Made by a program: the position numbers and the translations under genes
Shown here: positions 38,994 through 47,626 of the stretch, piece by piece
Layout: each line of letters starts with the position of its first letter
Position numbering within the stretch: position 1 is the first letter of the stretch
Assembly: GCA_021777765.1 (NCBI GenBank)
Contig: JAJYDF010000004.1
Span: forward strand, 84,330-148,329
Length of the DNA stretch: 64,000 nt
DNA from: Pseudomonadota bacterium
GTDB lineage: Bacteria > Pseudomonadota > Gammaproteobacteria > DASZBR01
Direction: 5' to 3'
Notes under the pieces: generated by a model
What the model was told of the DNA's origin: nothing
Databases searched by the model: none
Seen by the model: the letters and a program-made list of their open reading frames with translations, nothing else

Positions 38994-40217
38994 ATGCAAT
39001 CATCAAACCAATCTGCAAAAGATTTAGAGAAAAGAAAAATAGATGCAATTAATGCCATTTTGTTGAAAAGCACTATTTTAGATGAAATGGAAACTGCGCT
39101 AAAAACATTTATGTGCGATCCCAACTCCTACCGCAATATCATGATAGAAAAATATAACAATACTTTGCCACCCACTATTTTTGATAAACTGCTTAAAGAC
39201 GCAGAAGAATGTTTTAATACGGCATCTCTAATTAATGATCAAGCTGAATCAGCACAAAATCAATTAATTCAACGCAAAGTTTATCTTAGTGATATAGAAA
39301 AACACCTTGCAGAATCAACCACAATTGAGAAATTATTTAAAAATAGTAAAGAATTGCGAGAGTCTGGTAATCAATGTTTACGAGATGCGCAATTAATCCA
39401 TAAAGTGACAGCAGCACAACAATTGTACCAACAAGCAGGTCAGCTTTGTGCGCAACGTGTGCGATTAAATATTGAACTCTCCAGATTAAATGCATTATCT
39501 GCCGATACAGCAATCAAAGAACAAACTACAGCAGTCAATGTCAGCCTTGCTGATATCGAGAGAACATTACAAGAGATCAATAGGAAACTGGATGAAATAT
39601 GCCCTACTGATTATTCAATTCTTTACCATTCACTTCATTATGCTGGTGCAACTTCAAATAGAAATGAACTCGGTAAAATTGCAACTCAAGCAATTGATAC
39701 TTTCCATTCCCATCCTAAAATCACTCCCGAAGAAAAGTTATTAAATAAAATCATAGAATTTTATCAAATATTAAATGATGCTGCCTCCATGCGTGAAAGA
39801 GTCGTAAGACCCACCAATAGCACTATTCTACGTAGCGATATTGATAATTTCTTAACAATTAAACGTGAACAACCCAATTCCACAAATACCATTTATGATG
39901 GCAAAAAATTACAGGCTCCAGAAAATACACAAATTTATTTGCAATCCTATTATAAAAGAATTAATTGTTTGATAACTCGGTTATTACCAGAATTAATTGG
40001 CTTATTAGAAAAAAAATCACCAGCGAATAAAACTAGCTCATACATCACCAGTTTATTTTCTTCATCTGCAAATGCGAGTACCTTAGATAAAGTCATTAAT
40101 GATTTAAAAAGATCTTCTGTTATATTAAATAACGAGCTGAATGAATTGGAAACTATCATACCCGTTGATTCAGAAGAACCAACGCAGATTATTACCCCTA
40201 TAGCAAAGAAACAATAA
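38994..40217 (+). CDS. Helical/coiled-coil protein of unknown family
   Basis: 407 residues from MQSSNQSAKDLEKRKIDAIN; CGGAG lies about 9 bases before this ATG, while the frame's earlier TTG has none. Nearly all-helical, with a coiled-coil stretch at about 75-210 (SDIEKHLAESTTIEKLFKNS, QRVRLNIELSRLNALS). A short Ser/Thr-rich break (SYITSLFSSSANAS) lies near residue 350, and the tail is Glu-rich (NELNELETIIPVDSEEP), as in many Dot/Icm-type effector ends. No signal peptide. Nothing identifies its function. Confidence 0.72.
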   Translation: MQSSNQSAKDLEKRKIDAINAILLKSTILDEMETALKTFMCDPNSYRNIMIEKYNNTLPPTIFDKLLKDAEECFNTASLINDQAESAQNQLIQRKVYLSDIEKHLAESTTIEKLFKNSKELRESGNQCLRDAQLIHKVTAAQQLYQQAGQLCAQRVRLNIELSRLNALSADTAIKEQTTAVNVSLADIERTLQEINRKLDEICPTDYSILYHSLHYAGATSNRNELGKIATQAIDTFHSHPKITPEEKLLNKIIEFYQILNDAASMRERVVRPTNSTILRSDIDNFLTIKREQPNSTNTIYDGKKLQAPENTQIYLQSYYKRINCLITRLLPELIGLLEKKSPANKTSSYITSLFSSSANASTLDKVINDLKRSSVILNNELNELETIIPVDSEEPTQIITPIAKKQ

Positions 40218-40293
40218 AAAAACTGATATAACATCATTGCTAGCAAAAACCACCATATCCCTGTAAAATTTGTCAATTTAATTTCGTACTAGT

Positions 40294-40340
40294 GAAGGGA
40301 GCAAGTACCGTCTAACAAGTTAACGGTACCTGACCCCTTC
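40294..40340. repeat. Shortened ggggtcaagtaccg inverted repeat before miaB
   Basis: gaagggagcaagtaccgt and acggtacctgaccccttc pair with three mismatches around ctaacaagtta. It is a deleted copy of the 29-bp palindrome at 21044. It ends 15 bases before the miaB ATG and lies in its leader; the AAAGGA ribosome binding site follows it. Confidence 0.65.
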
Positions 40341-40355
40341 AAAGGATATCACACA

Positions 40356-41690
40356 ATGACAGACAAACTATTTATACAAACCTATGGTTGTCAGATGAAT
40401 GAATATGATTCATCTAGCATGGCCAATGTGTTGCGAAAATCACATCAAGTTGAACTCACCAAGAACTTAGAAGAAGCGGATATTTTATTGATGAATACTT
40501 GTTCTGTTCGTGAAAAAGCACAAGAAAAAGTATTTTCAGAATTAGGACGCTGGCGTGAATATAAAAAACTCCGTCCAGAAATAATTATTGGTGTGGGTGG
40601 TTGTGTTGCAAGTCAGGAAGGTCATGTTATTCGTCAACGTGCGCCCTATGTAGATATTATATTTGGTCCACAAACTTTACATCGTTTACCCGAAATGTTG
40701 GATCAGGTTAGACAAAAAGGTAAACCTGCTATCGATATTTCATTTCCAGAAATCGAAAAATTTGATCGTATGCCGGAGCCCCGTGCTGAAGGTCCGCGAG
40801 CTTATGTTTCCATCATGGAAGGATGTAGTAAATATTGCAGTTTTTGTGTAGTGCCTTATACACGCGGTGAAGAAATTAGCAGACCATTTGATGATGTTAT
40901 TGCCGAAGTAGTTAATTTAGCCAATCAAGGTGTACGCGAAATTACTTTATTAGGACAAAATGTTAATGATTATCGCGGTAAAATGCATAGTGGTGAAATT
41001 GCTGATTTAGCCTTATTAATTCATTATATTGCTGCACTCGATAATATTGCCCGTATTTGTTTTACGACTTCTCACCCATTAGCTTTTTCCGATCGATTAA
41101 TTGATGCATTTGCTAAAATTCCCAAATTAGCGAATCAATTACATTTGCCAGTACAAAGTGGATCCGATCGTATTTTATCATTAATGAAACGCGGTTATAC
41201 CGCATTAGAATATAAATCTAAAATACGAAAATTACGACAAGTAAGACCGAATATTAGTATTACTTCAGATTTTATTATTGGTTTTCCCGGTGAAACTGAA
41301 GCTGATTTTATGGCAACAATGAATTTAATTCATGAGATAGGTTTTGATAATTCATTCAGTTTTATTTACAGCAAAAGACCGGGTACACCTGCAGCGAATT
41401 TACCCGATGATGTCACTTTAGAAGAAAAGAAAAAACGATTGGAAATTGTGCAACAACGATTGATGGCGCAAGCATTAGCTATTAGCAATACCATGTTAAA
41501 TACGACACAAACTGTATTAGTTGATAGTGTGTCAAAAAGAAATCATCATGAATTAGCGGGACGTACTGAAAATAATCGTGTGGTGAATTTTATTGGTGAT
41601 AAGGAATTAATTGGGCAAATTATTCCGGTGAAAATTACGGAAGTGAAAACAAATACATTACGTGGCGAAATTTCTTCTCCTTCTCCCTGA
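40356..41690 (+). CDS. miaB: tRNA-2-methylthio-N6-dimethylallyladenosine synthase
   Basis: 444 residues. Radical-SAM enzyme adding a methylthio group to i6A37 of tRNAs reading UNN codons. The N-terminal cluster domain starts [15 protein letters not shown], with further Cys in [11 protein letters not shown] and GVGGCVAS. The radical-SAM motif CxxxCxxC is in [24 protein letters not shown] domain closes the protein ([13 protein letters not shown] to [10 protein letters not shown]). The last codons and stop lie inside a dispersed ccttctccc hairpin, so the C-terminus (SSPSP) derives from repeat DNA. Confidence 0.96.
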   Translation: MTDKLFIQTYGCQMNEYDSSSMANVLRKSHQVELTKNLEEADILLMNTCSVREKAQEKVFSELGRWREYKKLRPEIIIGVGGCVASQEGHVIRQRAPYVDIIFGPQTLHRLPEMLDQVRQKGKPAIDISFPEIEKFDRMPEPRAEGPRAYVSIMEGCSKYCSFCVVPYTRGEEISRPFDDVIAEVVNLANQGVREITLLGQNVNDYRGKMHSGEIADLALLIHYIAALDNIARICFTTSHPLAFSDRLIDAFAKIPKLANQLHLPVQSGSDRILSLMKRGYTALEYKSKIRKLRQVRPNISITSDFIIGFPGETEADFMATMNLIHEIGFDNSFSFIYSKRPGTPAANLPDDVTLEEKKKRLEIVQQRLMAQALAISNTMLNTTQTVLVDSVSKRNHHELAGRTENNRVVNFIGDKELIGQIIPVKITEVKTNTLRGEISSPSP

Positions 41691-41707
41691 AGGGAAGAAG
41701 GAAAAAA
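41672..41707. repeat. ccttctccc hairpin overlapping the miaB stop
   Basis: tcttctccttctccctgaag and agggaagaaggaaa pair; the miaB TGA lies in the loop. A copy of the dispersed family that has become the gene's end and probably its terminator. Confidence 0.55.
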
Positions 41708-41721
41708 CATGGTGAACATTT

Positions 41722-42486
41722 ATGGAATCTCATTCATCCAATGGTTTTGATTATATTTTAAAAGGTTTTTCGCTTATATTTGAAAAACAAATTAGACTTT
41801 ATATTATCATTCCTGTTTTGATAAATATTTTATTATTTATCGCCATGTTTTTTATTGGCATTCATTTTTTTCATGAATTAACTTTATGGATTAATCATCT
41901 ATTACCAAAATGGCTACATTGGTTACAATGGTTATTATGGATTTTATTTACTGTATTAATTTTTACTTTATATGCTTACACCTTCACCTTATTTACCAAT
42001 TTAATCGGAACACCTTTTAATTCTTTTTTATCAGAAAAAGTTGAATATTATTTAACAGGGCAATCATTAGAATCCTCATCATGGTCAACGGTATTGAAAT
42101 CAATTCCTCGTACTATTGGCCGTCAACTTCAATTAATTATTTATTATTTACTGCGTGCTGCAATTTTATTATTACTTTCATTCATTCCAGTGATTCATAT
42201 TTTCGCAACAATTGCATGGTTTTTGTTCACTGCATGGATGTTAACGATTCAATATATTGATTATCCGATGGACAATAATCACATTTCATTTAAAGATTTA
42301 CGGCAAGCGATCGGTCAAAAAAAATTATTGTCATTGAGCTTTGGCATATCAACTTTATTATTTATTTATGTGCCTGTGATTAATTTTTTTGTAATGCCTG
42401 CGGCTGTGGCGGGAGCTACGGCGATGTGGGTGAAAGAATATTCAGAAGTAAAAAAATTCGAGGTTACATCCAATCATTCAAAGTAA
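41722..42486 (+). CDS. EI24/CysZ-like inner-membrane protein
   Basis: 254 residues with about four to five membrane spans (IRLYIIIPVLINILLFIAMF at about 25-45, then about 70-100, 140-180 and 205-240). The opening GFDYILKGFSLIFEKQIRLY and the block FLSEKVEYYLTGQS match the EI24/DUF540 family, which includes the sulfate permease CysZ. Also typical are YPMDNNHISFKDLRQAIGQK and the final PAAVAGATAMWVKE. Transport of sulfate is possible but not shown. Its last 23 bases overlap the convergent pldA gene. Confidence 0.85.
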   Translation: MESHSSNGFDYILKGFSLIFEKQIRLYIIIPVLINILLFIAMFFIGIHFFHELTLWINHLLPKWLHWLQWLLWILFTVLIFTLYAYTFTLFTNLIGTPFNSFLSEKVEYYLTGQSLESSSWSTVLKSIPRTIGRQLQLIIYYLLRAAILLLLSFIPVIHIFATIAWFLFTAWMLTIQYIDYPMDNNHISFKDLRQAIGQKKLLSLSFGISTLLFIYVPVINFFVMPAAVAGATAMWVKEYSEVKKFEVTSNHSK

Positions 42487-43648
42487 TACCCAACCCTGCA
42501 CCATTAAGATAATGGTTATAATCAATTAAATCATAGCCAAATCCGCTAAATAAATAGACATACCCTTTAATATTTCTATGAAATAAAGGAAAACTCCACG
42601 TCAACCACTCTGCGCCTCGGCTAAAATTACTTTCTACAACATTTCTGGTTGAGAGCGAGAAAGTATTATTGTCATAATTATAAGCAACCGTTTCTTGGCC
42701 ATACCCTAAAAAATGGGTGATATTGGGATTATGTAAATTACTCGATTCATCAGCAAATATTGGCGTCCATGGTTGAATACTGATCAGCCAATTTCCATTG
42801 GTAAAATCCGTAGTAAAATAAGCACGATTCCAACTTCTTTCTGTTATTCCGCCTCTACCGTTTGATTGATGCATAGCGCCTAAATCTAAATCACTGAAAT
42901 TCCAACCATATCCTAATGATTTATTGATTTCATTATCCAAAAATACTTCCGGTTCATAATCTGTTTCCCGGAAATAAGGATCATCGGTATACAACTGCCA
43001 ATAAGAATCTTGCGTATACGCCATATATAAAGTATCAGGCCAGACAAAAATATTTTCCCACACTGGCACTTTAAAACTGAGTTGAAAATCAAACTCCGAT
43101 GGAGAGATAGGAAAATCATTAGTGGGTTGCCCCGACTCAACAGCTACTGCTGAATTGGGTTTTTCAGTGGCATGAAATATTGGAATAATATATGTCGGTT
43201 TATACAAACTAAAATTAAACGGATTTGATCCATGATTTGATGAATCATAAGTAGTGTTATTGTCGGTATTAAAATATCTCGTCCAAAATGAGCTTTCATT
43301 TATTTCAACATTTTCTTTAGTCACATCATTGGGAGTCGTTGTTGGAGTTGTTATATTAATGGATTGTTGCGCAGTTGTTGTCGTATTATTTGGCACTGCT
43401 GTTTTCGTTACTGTATTTTCATTAGCATTGTTTTTTACAATTGCAACAGCCGGTTTATTTTGTAATTTTTTATTTTGGACTGGATGATGGATAGGTTTAA
43501 GTTGATTAATATAATCATCATTCGACAAAGTTGTCATTTGTACAGGCATAGCTGAATAATTTGGTGTACAAGGACCTATGCATAATGCAAAACAATTGAT
43601 TGGTAAAAAAGTACTTAATATTAATAAATTTCTTATCTCTTTTTTCAT
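42464..43648 (-). CDS. pldA: Outer-membrane phospholipase A (OMPLA)
   Basis: 394 residues from MKKEIRNLLILSTFLPINCF, with AAAGAGA about 8 bases upstream and a signal peptide; an ATG 21 bases earlier is less likely. After a Thr/Asn-rich N-terminal segment (residues 25-135, longer than in E. coli) comes the PldA barrel: SLYKPTYIIPIF, EFDFQLSFKVPVWE, LYMAYTQDSYWQLY, FRETDYEPEVFL, the catalytic His and Ser in GAMHQSNGRGG, and ERSWNRAYFTTDF. The enzyme removes acyl chains from misplaced outer-leaflet phospholipid. PldA contributes to membrane lysis in some pathogens. Confidence 0.92.
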   Translation of the reverse strand: MKKEIRNLLILSTFLPINCFALCIGPCTPNYSAMPVQMTTLSNDDYINQLKPIHHPVQNKKLQNKPAVAIVKNNANENTVTKTAVPNNTTTTAQQSINITTPTTTPNDVTKENVEINESSFWTRYFNTDNNTTYDSSNHGSNPFNFSLYKPTYIIPIFHATEKPNSAVAVESGQPTNDFPISPSEFDFQLSFKVPVWENIFVWPDTLYMAYTQDSYWQLYTDDPYFRETDYEPEVFLDNEINKSLGYGWNFSDLDLGAMHQSNGRGGITERSWNRAYFTTDFTNGNWLISIQPWTPIFADESSNLHNPNITHFLGYGQETVAYNYDNNTFSLSTRNVVESNFSRGAEWLTWSFPLFHRNIKGYVYLFSGFGYDLIDYNHYLNGAGLGITLNDWM

Positions 43649-43692
43649 TGAATAAATCTCTTTTATCATAATTCTTGATATTTGTAATTAAT

Positions 43693-43732
43693 GTAGCCCG
43701 GACAAAAGAGCTCAGCGACGTGTCTGGGCTAC
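43693..43732. repeat. gtagcccggac palindromic repeat, single copy
   Basis: gtagcccggacaaaagagct ... cgacgtgtctgggctac. Lies between the pldA start and the 3' end of the beta-propeller gene. Confidence 0.7.
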
Positions 43733-43752
43733 ATTTTTACTTATGTACAAAC

Positions 43753-44748
43753 TTAAACTCTCTGCATCACAATATTGCGCGGTCCTTTGCCAACAGCTAT
43801 TGTTGCAATGACTTTCTTGCTTGCGAGATCTACAACAGAAACATTATTTGATCCTTCATTAACCACATACGCTTTACTGTCATCTCTATTAATCGCAATC
43901 GCATAAGGATTGGTACCCACATTAATTGTTGCAGTCACTTGATTCGTTTTGGGATTAAATAAAGTTAATGTGCCATCATCTCGACTAACAACTAACCCAG
44001 TATTTCCATCATGCGTAAAAGTAATTGCATATGGATTATTACCAACAGGAATTTCTGCAATAACGCTTTTGTTAAATATATCCAGCACTGTCACTGACTT
44101 TTTACCATCCAACACAAAATAAAGCGATTTGCTATCCGGACTAAAACTCAAAGCATTCGCAAAAGTTTTGGTATTAATGGGAAATAACATTGCATTCGTA
44201 GCAACTGTAAATTCATTAAGCGAAAAATCGGCATGATAATGAGAATTAGCAAACCCATAAGTGCCTGCGGGATCAATCGTAATTGCACTCACCCCGGGCA
44301 GAGCAACTTTACCGACCGCCTTATTTGATCCTGTATCAATAATTGAAAAATAATCTTGGGTAGGAACTGCGACTAATAATTCACTGCCATCAGGTGTTAA
44401 AGTGAGATCAGGTGATCCTCCACCGACATCAACTGAATAAACAACTTCATTTGGTAATGTATTGATAAGCGTGACAGAGGATGTGGAATTACTGCCGACA
44501 TAGACAATTTTATCATCGAGAGTAATTGCCATTCCTTCAGGATCAGTGGGTACTGGAATCGTTTTTATAACTTGATTTGTACCACTATCAATCACACTAA
44601 TATTATTATCTTGTGTATTCGCTACATATATTTTAGGGGTATCTGCAGCATACACCTTATTAATAAATAGCAATTGCAAAATGATCAACAAAGAAAACAA
44701 GAATAAAAATGATAAGTTGTGTAATTCGATCCTATTTCGTTTATCCAT
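43753..44748 (-). CDS. Exported YncE/YVTN-type beta-propeller protein
   Basis: 331 residues from MDKRNRIELHNLSFLFLFSL, with GAGGTAAGG before this ATG; an upstream TTG in frame lacks support. N-terminal signal or anchor (residues 12-36, ending YAADTP). Then seven-odd YVTN repeats of about 42 residues: KIYVANTQDNNISVIDSGTN, KTIPVPTDPEGMAITLD, NPYAITFTHDGNTGLVVSRD, KAYVVNEGSNNVSVVDLASK. Such propellers are periplasmic or surface proteins that bind partners or DNA (YncE); the ligand is unknown. Single gene, divergent from ybeZ. Confidence 0.88.
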   Translation of the reverse strand: MDKRNRIELHNLSFLFLFSLLIILQLLFINKVYAADTPKIYVANTQDNNISVIDSGTNQVIKTIPVPTDPEGMAITLDDKIVYVGSNSTSSVTLINTLPNEVVYSVDVGGGSPDLTLTPDGSELLVAVPTQDYFSIIDTGSNKAVGKVALPGVSAITIDPAGTYGFANSHYHADFSLNEFTVATNAMLFPINTKTFANALSFSPDSKSLYFVLDGKKSVTVLDIFNKSVIAEIPVGNNPYAITFTHDGNTGLVVSRDDGTLTLFNPKTNQVTATINVGTNPYAIAINRDDSKAYVVNEGSNNVSVVDLASKKVIATIAVGKGPRNIVMQRV

Positions 44749-44928
44749 AGTCCTTACCTCGTCCAAATGGTATTAATCACAATAAATGCTAGGAATTCGC
44801 TGGGAACTTTCAATGAAAAGCGGCGCAGAGTATCATATCTGTTTTATGGTTTCTATAGCCGATAATATCAGCTATAATAAATATATAAATCGTCATAACC
44901 TTTATTTTTTGAGCATTTAGAAACAACT

Positions 44929-45924
44929 TTGAAACTTTTAGATCAACAAACCAGTTTTCATCTCACCCCGCAAGACAATAAACGTCTCGCTTTGCTATGT
45001 GGACAGTTTGACGAAAATTTACGTCAAATTGAAAGCATTTTAGGCGTGTCTATCCATAATCGGGGACATCACTTTAACATCGCAGGAAATGCAAATGCAG
45101 TACGTGCAGCTGGCGATTTACTCAATGAACTTTATGCTGAAACAGCCACCATCGATAATTTAAGCGCTGATCAATTACATTTAGCCTTACAAGAAACCCG
45201 TAATCGATTATTGAAAACAACAATAGCTACAGCTCCCGAACTCTCTGTTTACAGCAAAAAAGGATCTATTAAAACCTACAGTTTGCATCAAGAAGAATAT
45301 TTAAAAAATATTGCCACACATGATATTAATTTTGGAGTGGGTCCAGCAGGTACGGGCAAAACGTATCTCGCTGTAGCCAGTGCTTGTCATGCCTTGGAAC
45401 AAGCACAAATCAAACGCATTTTATTAGTACGACCTGTCGTTGAAGCCGGCGAGCATTTGGGATTTTTGCCCGGGGATTTAGTCCAAAAAGTTAATCCTTA
45501 TTTCCGCCCTCTCTATGACAGTCTTTATGACATGTTAGGATTTGAACGCGTCGCCAAAATGATTGAACGACAAATCATTGAAATTGCACCATTGGCTTAT
45601 ATGCGTGGCCGCACATTAAATGATGCTTTTATTATTCTTGATGAAGCACAAAATACCACACGCGAACAAATGAAAATGTTTCTGACCCGCATTGGATTCG
45701 GTTCAAAAGTGGTAATCACTGGCGATATTACCCAAGTTGATTTGCCTAAAGGAATTCATCATTCAGGATTACGACATGCCATTAATGTATTAAAAAAATT
45801 AACGGGCATTAGTTTCACCTATTTCGATGCACACGATGTGGTGCGACATCCATTAGTTCAAGCCATCGTTAAAGCGTATGATCGTCATGACAATCTTGTG
45901 GATAATGAAAAGGAAAACAAGTGA
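44929..45924 (+). CDS. ybeZ: PhoH-family ATPase YbeZ
   Basis: 331 residues. PhoH-like RNA-associated ATPase that partners YbeY in rRNA maturation. Starts at TTG (LLDQQTSFHLTPQDNKRL follows), since no ATG with a good site is nearby. An N-terminal KH-like region (SIHNRGHHFNIAGNANAV) is followed by Walker A GVGPAGTGKTYLAVASA, then RPVVEAGEHLGFLPGDL, Walker B AFIILDEAQNTTREQ and FLTRIGFGSKVVITGDITQV. First gene of ybeZ-ybeY-ybeX-lnt; its stop overlaps the ybeY GTG. Confidence 0.95.
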   Translation: MKLLDQQTSFHLTPQDNKRLALLCGQFDENLRQIESILGVSIHNRGHHFNIAGNANAVRAAGDLLNELYAETATIDNLSADQLHLALQETRNRLLKTTIATAPELSVYSKKGSIKTYSLHQEEYLKNIATHDINFGVGPAGTGKTYLAVASACHALEQAQIKRILLVRPVVEAGEHLGFLPGDLVQKVNPYFRPLYDSLYDMLGFERVAKMIERQIIEIAPLAYMRGRTLNDAFIILDEAQNTTREQMKMFLTRIGFGSKVVITGDITQVDLPKGIHHSGLRHAINVLKKLTGISFTYFDAHDVVRHPLVQAIVKAYDRHDNLVDNEKENK

Positions 45925-46442
45925 GTTATAAAATACACTTGCAAAATGTGAGCCGCATTAAAAAAATCCCAACAAAAAATCAATTTAAAACATGGATTAT
46001 TTCTGCTTTGAATTCGCGAATTAATCAGGCAGAAATTACAGTTCGTATTGTCGATGAAGAGGAAAGTGCACAATTAAATCAACAATACCGACAAAAACAA
46101 GGCGCAACGAATATTTTATCTTTCCCTTATAAACAACTTGCCATTAATAAAAAGCCAACTACTTTAATTGAACATCAAGAGAATACTTGCTTAATAGGTG
46201 ATCTTGTTATTTGTGCTCCCGTCGTAATGCAAGAAGCAACTATGCAACATAAAGAAGTTGAATCGCATTGGGCCCATCTTATTGTGCATGGCGCGTTGCA
46301 TTTACTGGGACATGATCATATTAAAGAGGATCAAGCCACGATTATGGAAAACTTGGAAATACATATTTTACATTCTTTAGGAATAAATAATCCTTATCAA
46401 TTTATAGAAAATTCTTCTGCGGAGCAGATCAATGAAAAATAA
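45921..46442 (+). CDS. ybeY: Endoribonuclease YbeY
   Basis: 173 residues. Metal-dependent RNase needed for 16S rRNA 3'-end maturation and ribosome quality control. The zinc motif HxxxHxxxxxH is in IVHGALHLLGHDHIKED; RQKQGATNILSFPY is the other hallmark block (TNVLSFP). Starts at GTG overlapping the ybeZ stop by 4 bases, with AAGGA 8 bases upstream. About 20 residues longer than the E. coli protein at the C-terminus. Confidence 0.95.
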   Translation: MSYKIHLQNVSRIKKIPTKNQFKTWIISALNSRINQAEITVRIVDEEESAQLNQQYRQKQGATNILSFPYKQLAINKKPTTLIEHQENTCLIGDLVICAPVVMQEATMQHKEVESHWAHLIVHGALHLLGHDHIKEDQATIMENLEIHILHSLGINNPYQFIENSSAEQINEK

Positions 46443-47319
46443 TAATCAAGAACACCCACATGAAACCGAAGCACAAACGCACCGTTCATGGTTAGAAAGA
46501 TTAAGCAAAGCATTATTACGTGAACCACAAGATCGAGAACAATTAGTGGATTTATTGCGCGATGCTGAGCAACGTCATTTATTAGATGCACACGCGCTGG
46601 CGATGATCGAAGGTGTTTTGCAAGTATCAGAAATGCGTGTCAGCGATATTATGATCCCGCGATCGCAAATGGTAGTTGTGAATGCCGATGATTCTCCAGA
46701 ACAATTTTTGCCGACTATTATTGAATCGGCTCATTCACGATTTCCAGTGATTGGTGAAGAACGAGATGAAGTTGTCGGAATTTTATTAGCAAAAGATTTA
46801 TTGCAATATCGTTCAGAAGATTCCCTATCCCGTTTTCAATTGCGCGAAATTTTACGGCCAGCCATATTTGTTCCTGAAAGTAAAAGATTAGATGTTTTAT
46901 TACAGGAATTTCGCATTAATCATAATCATTTAGCGATTGTAGTAGATGAATATGGTGGTGTTGCAGGATTAGTAACCATTGAAGATATTTTGGAACAAAT
47001 CGTGGGTGAAATTGAAGATGAATATGATGTGCCCGAAGATTTAACTATAAAAAAACACAGTGATACTGTTTATACCGTGAAGGCATTAACACCTATTGAA
47101 GATTTTAATCAATTTTTTAATGCGAATTTCGATGCCTCTGAATTTGATACGATTGGTGGGTTAGTATTAAAAGCTTTTGGTCATTTACCTAAACGGGGTG
47201 AGAATATATTAATTAACCAATATCGTTTTAAAGTATTACATGCAGACAATAGAAGAATTAGATTATTGCGTGTGAAATTGCCGAAGGGTGTGCATGAGAA
47301 AGCAACAGAAAATACTTAA
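46432..47319 (+). CDS. ybeX: CBS-pair/CorC_HlyC protein YbeX (CorC)
   Basis: 295 residues. Soluble CorC-type protein linked to magnesium/cobalt efflux and, more recently, to ribosome function through its ybeYZ operon. The acidic N-terminal helix region is followed by MIEGVLQVSEMRVSDIMIPR, two CBS modules (VVGILLAKDLLQYR and HLAIVVDEYGGVAGLVTIED), ILEQIVGEIEDEYD, and the C-terminal transporter-associated domain (FDTIGGLVLKAFGHLPKRGE). It overlaps the ybeY end by 11 bases, indicating coupling. Confidence 0.95.
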   Translation: MKNNNQEHPHETEAQTHRSWLERLSKALLREPQDREQLVDLLRDAEQRHLLDAHALAMIEGVLQVSEMRVSDIMIPRSQMVVVNADDSPEQFLPTIIESAHSRFPVIGEERDEVVGILLAKDLLQYRSEDSLSRFQLREILRPAIFVPESKRLDVLLQEFRINHNHLAIVVDEYGGVAGLVTIEDILEQIVGEIEDEYDVPEDLTIKKHSDTVYTVKALTPIEDFNQFFNANFDASEFDTIGGLVLKAFGHLPKRGENILINQYRFKVLHADNRRIRLLRVKLPKGVHEKATENT

Positions 47320-47325
47320 ACATTT

Positions 47326-47356
47326 GTTCCTACCCCCCGCTTGCGGGAGAAGGAAC
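47326..47356. repeat. Hairpin after ybeX
   Basis: gttcctaccccccgcttgcg pairs with gggagaaggaac. A ccttctcccgc-family copy directly after ybeX that could separate it from lnt. Confidence 0.55.
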
Positions 47357-47374
47357 AAAACGATAGAAAAATAT

Positions 47375-47575
47375 GTAGCCTGGGTGTAGCCAAATAATGT
47401 AATTCAACAAAGTGAAACAATAGATATTTACACAAAAATCAATTAAAAATACAGGCGAAACCCAGGAATAAAACAAATTGTTTCCCGGGTTCCGCCAGTA
47501 GAACTAATTATTTTTTCACAAGATTAATGTTAAATTGAAATTAATTACTTTTTTACTTGGCTTCACCGAAGCTAC
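47375..47575. repeat. MITE-like element, copy 5
   Basis: gtagcctgggtgtagccaaa at the left, ttggcttcaccgaagctac at the right, inner palindrome aggcgaaacccagga / tcccgggttccgccag. Very close to copy 3 at 37161 along its length, so one may be a recent derivative. It splits the usually tight ybeX-lnt pair. Confidence 0.75.
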
Positions 47576-47626
47576 AATTGATTTGTACTAGTGTGAGAGA
47601 TATTGGATATTAGAAGGTATTGCTCA

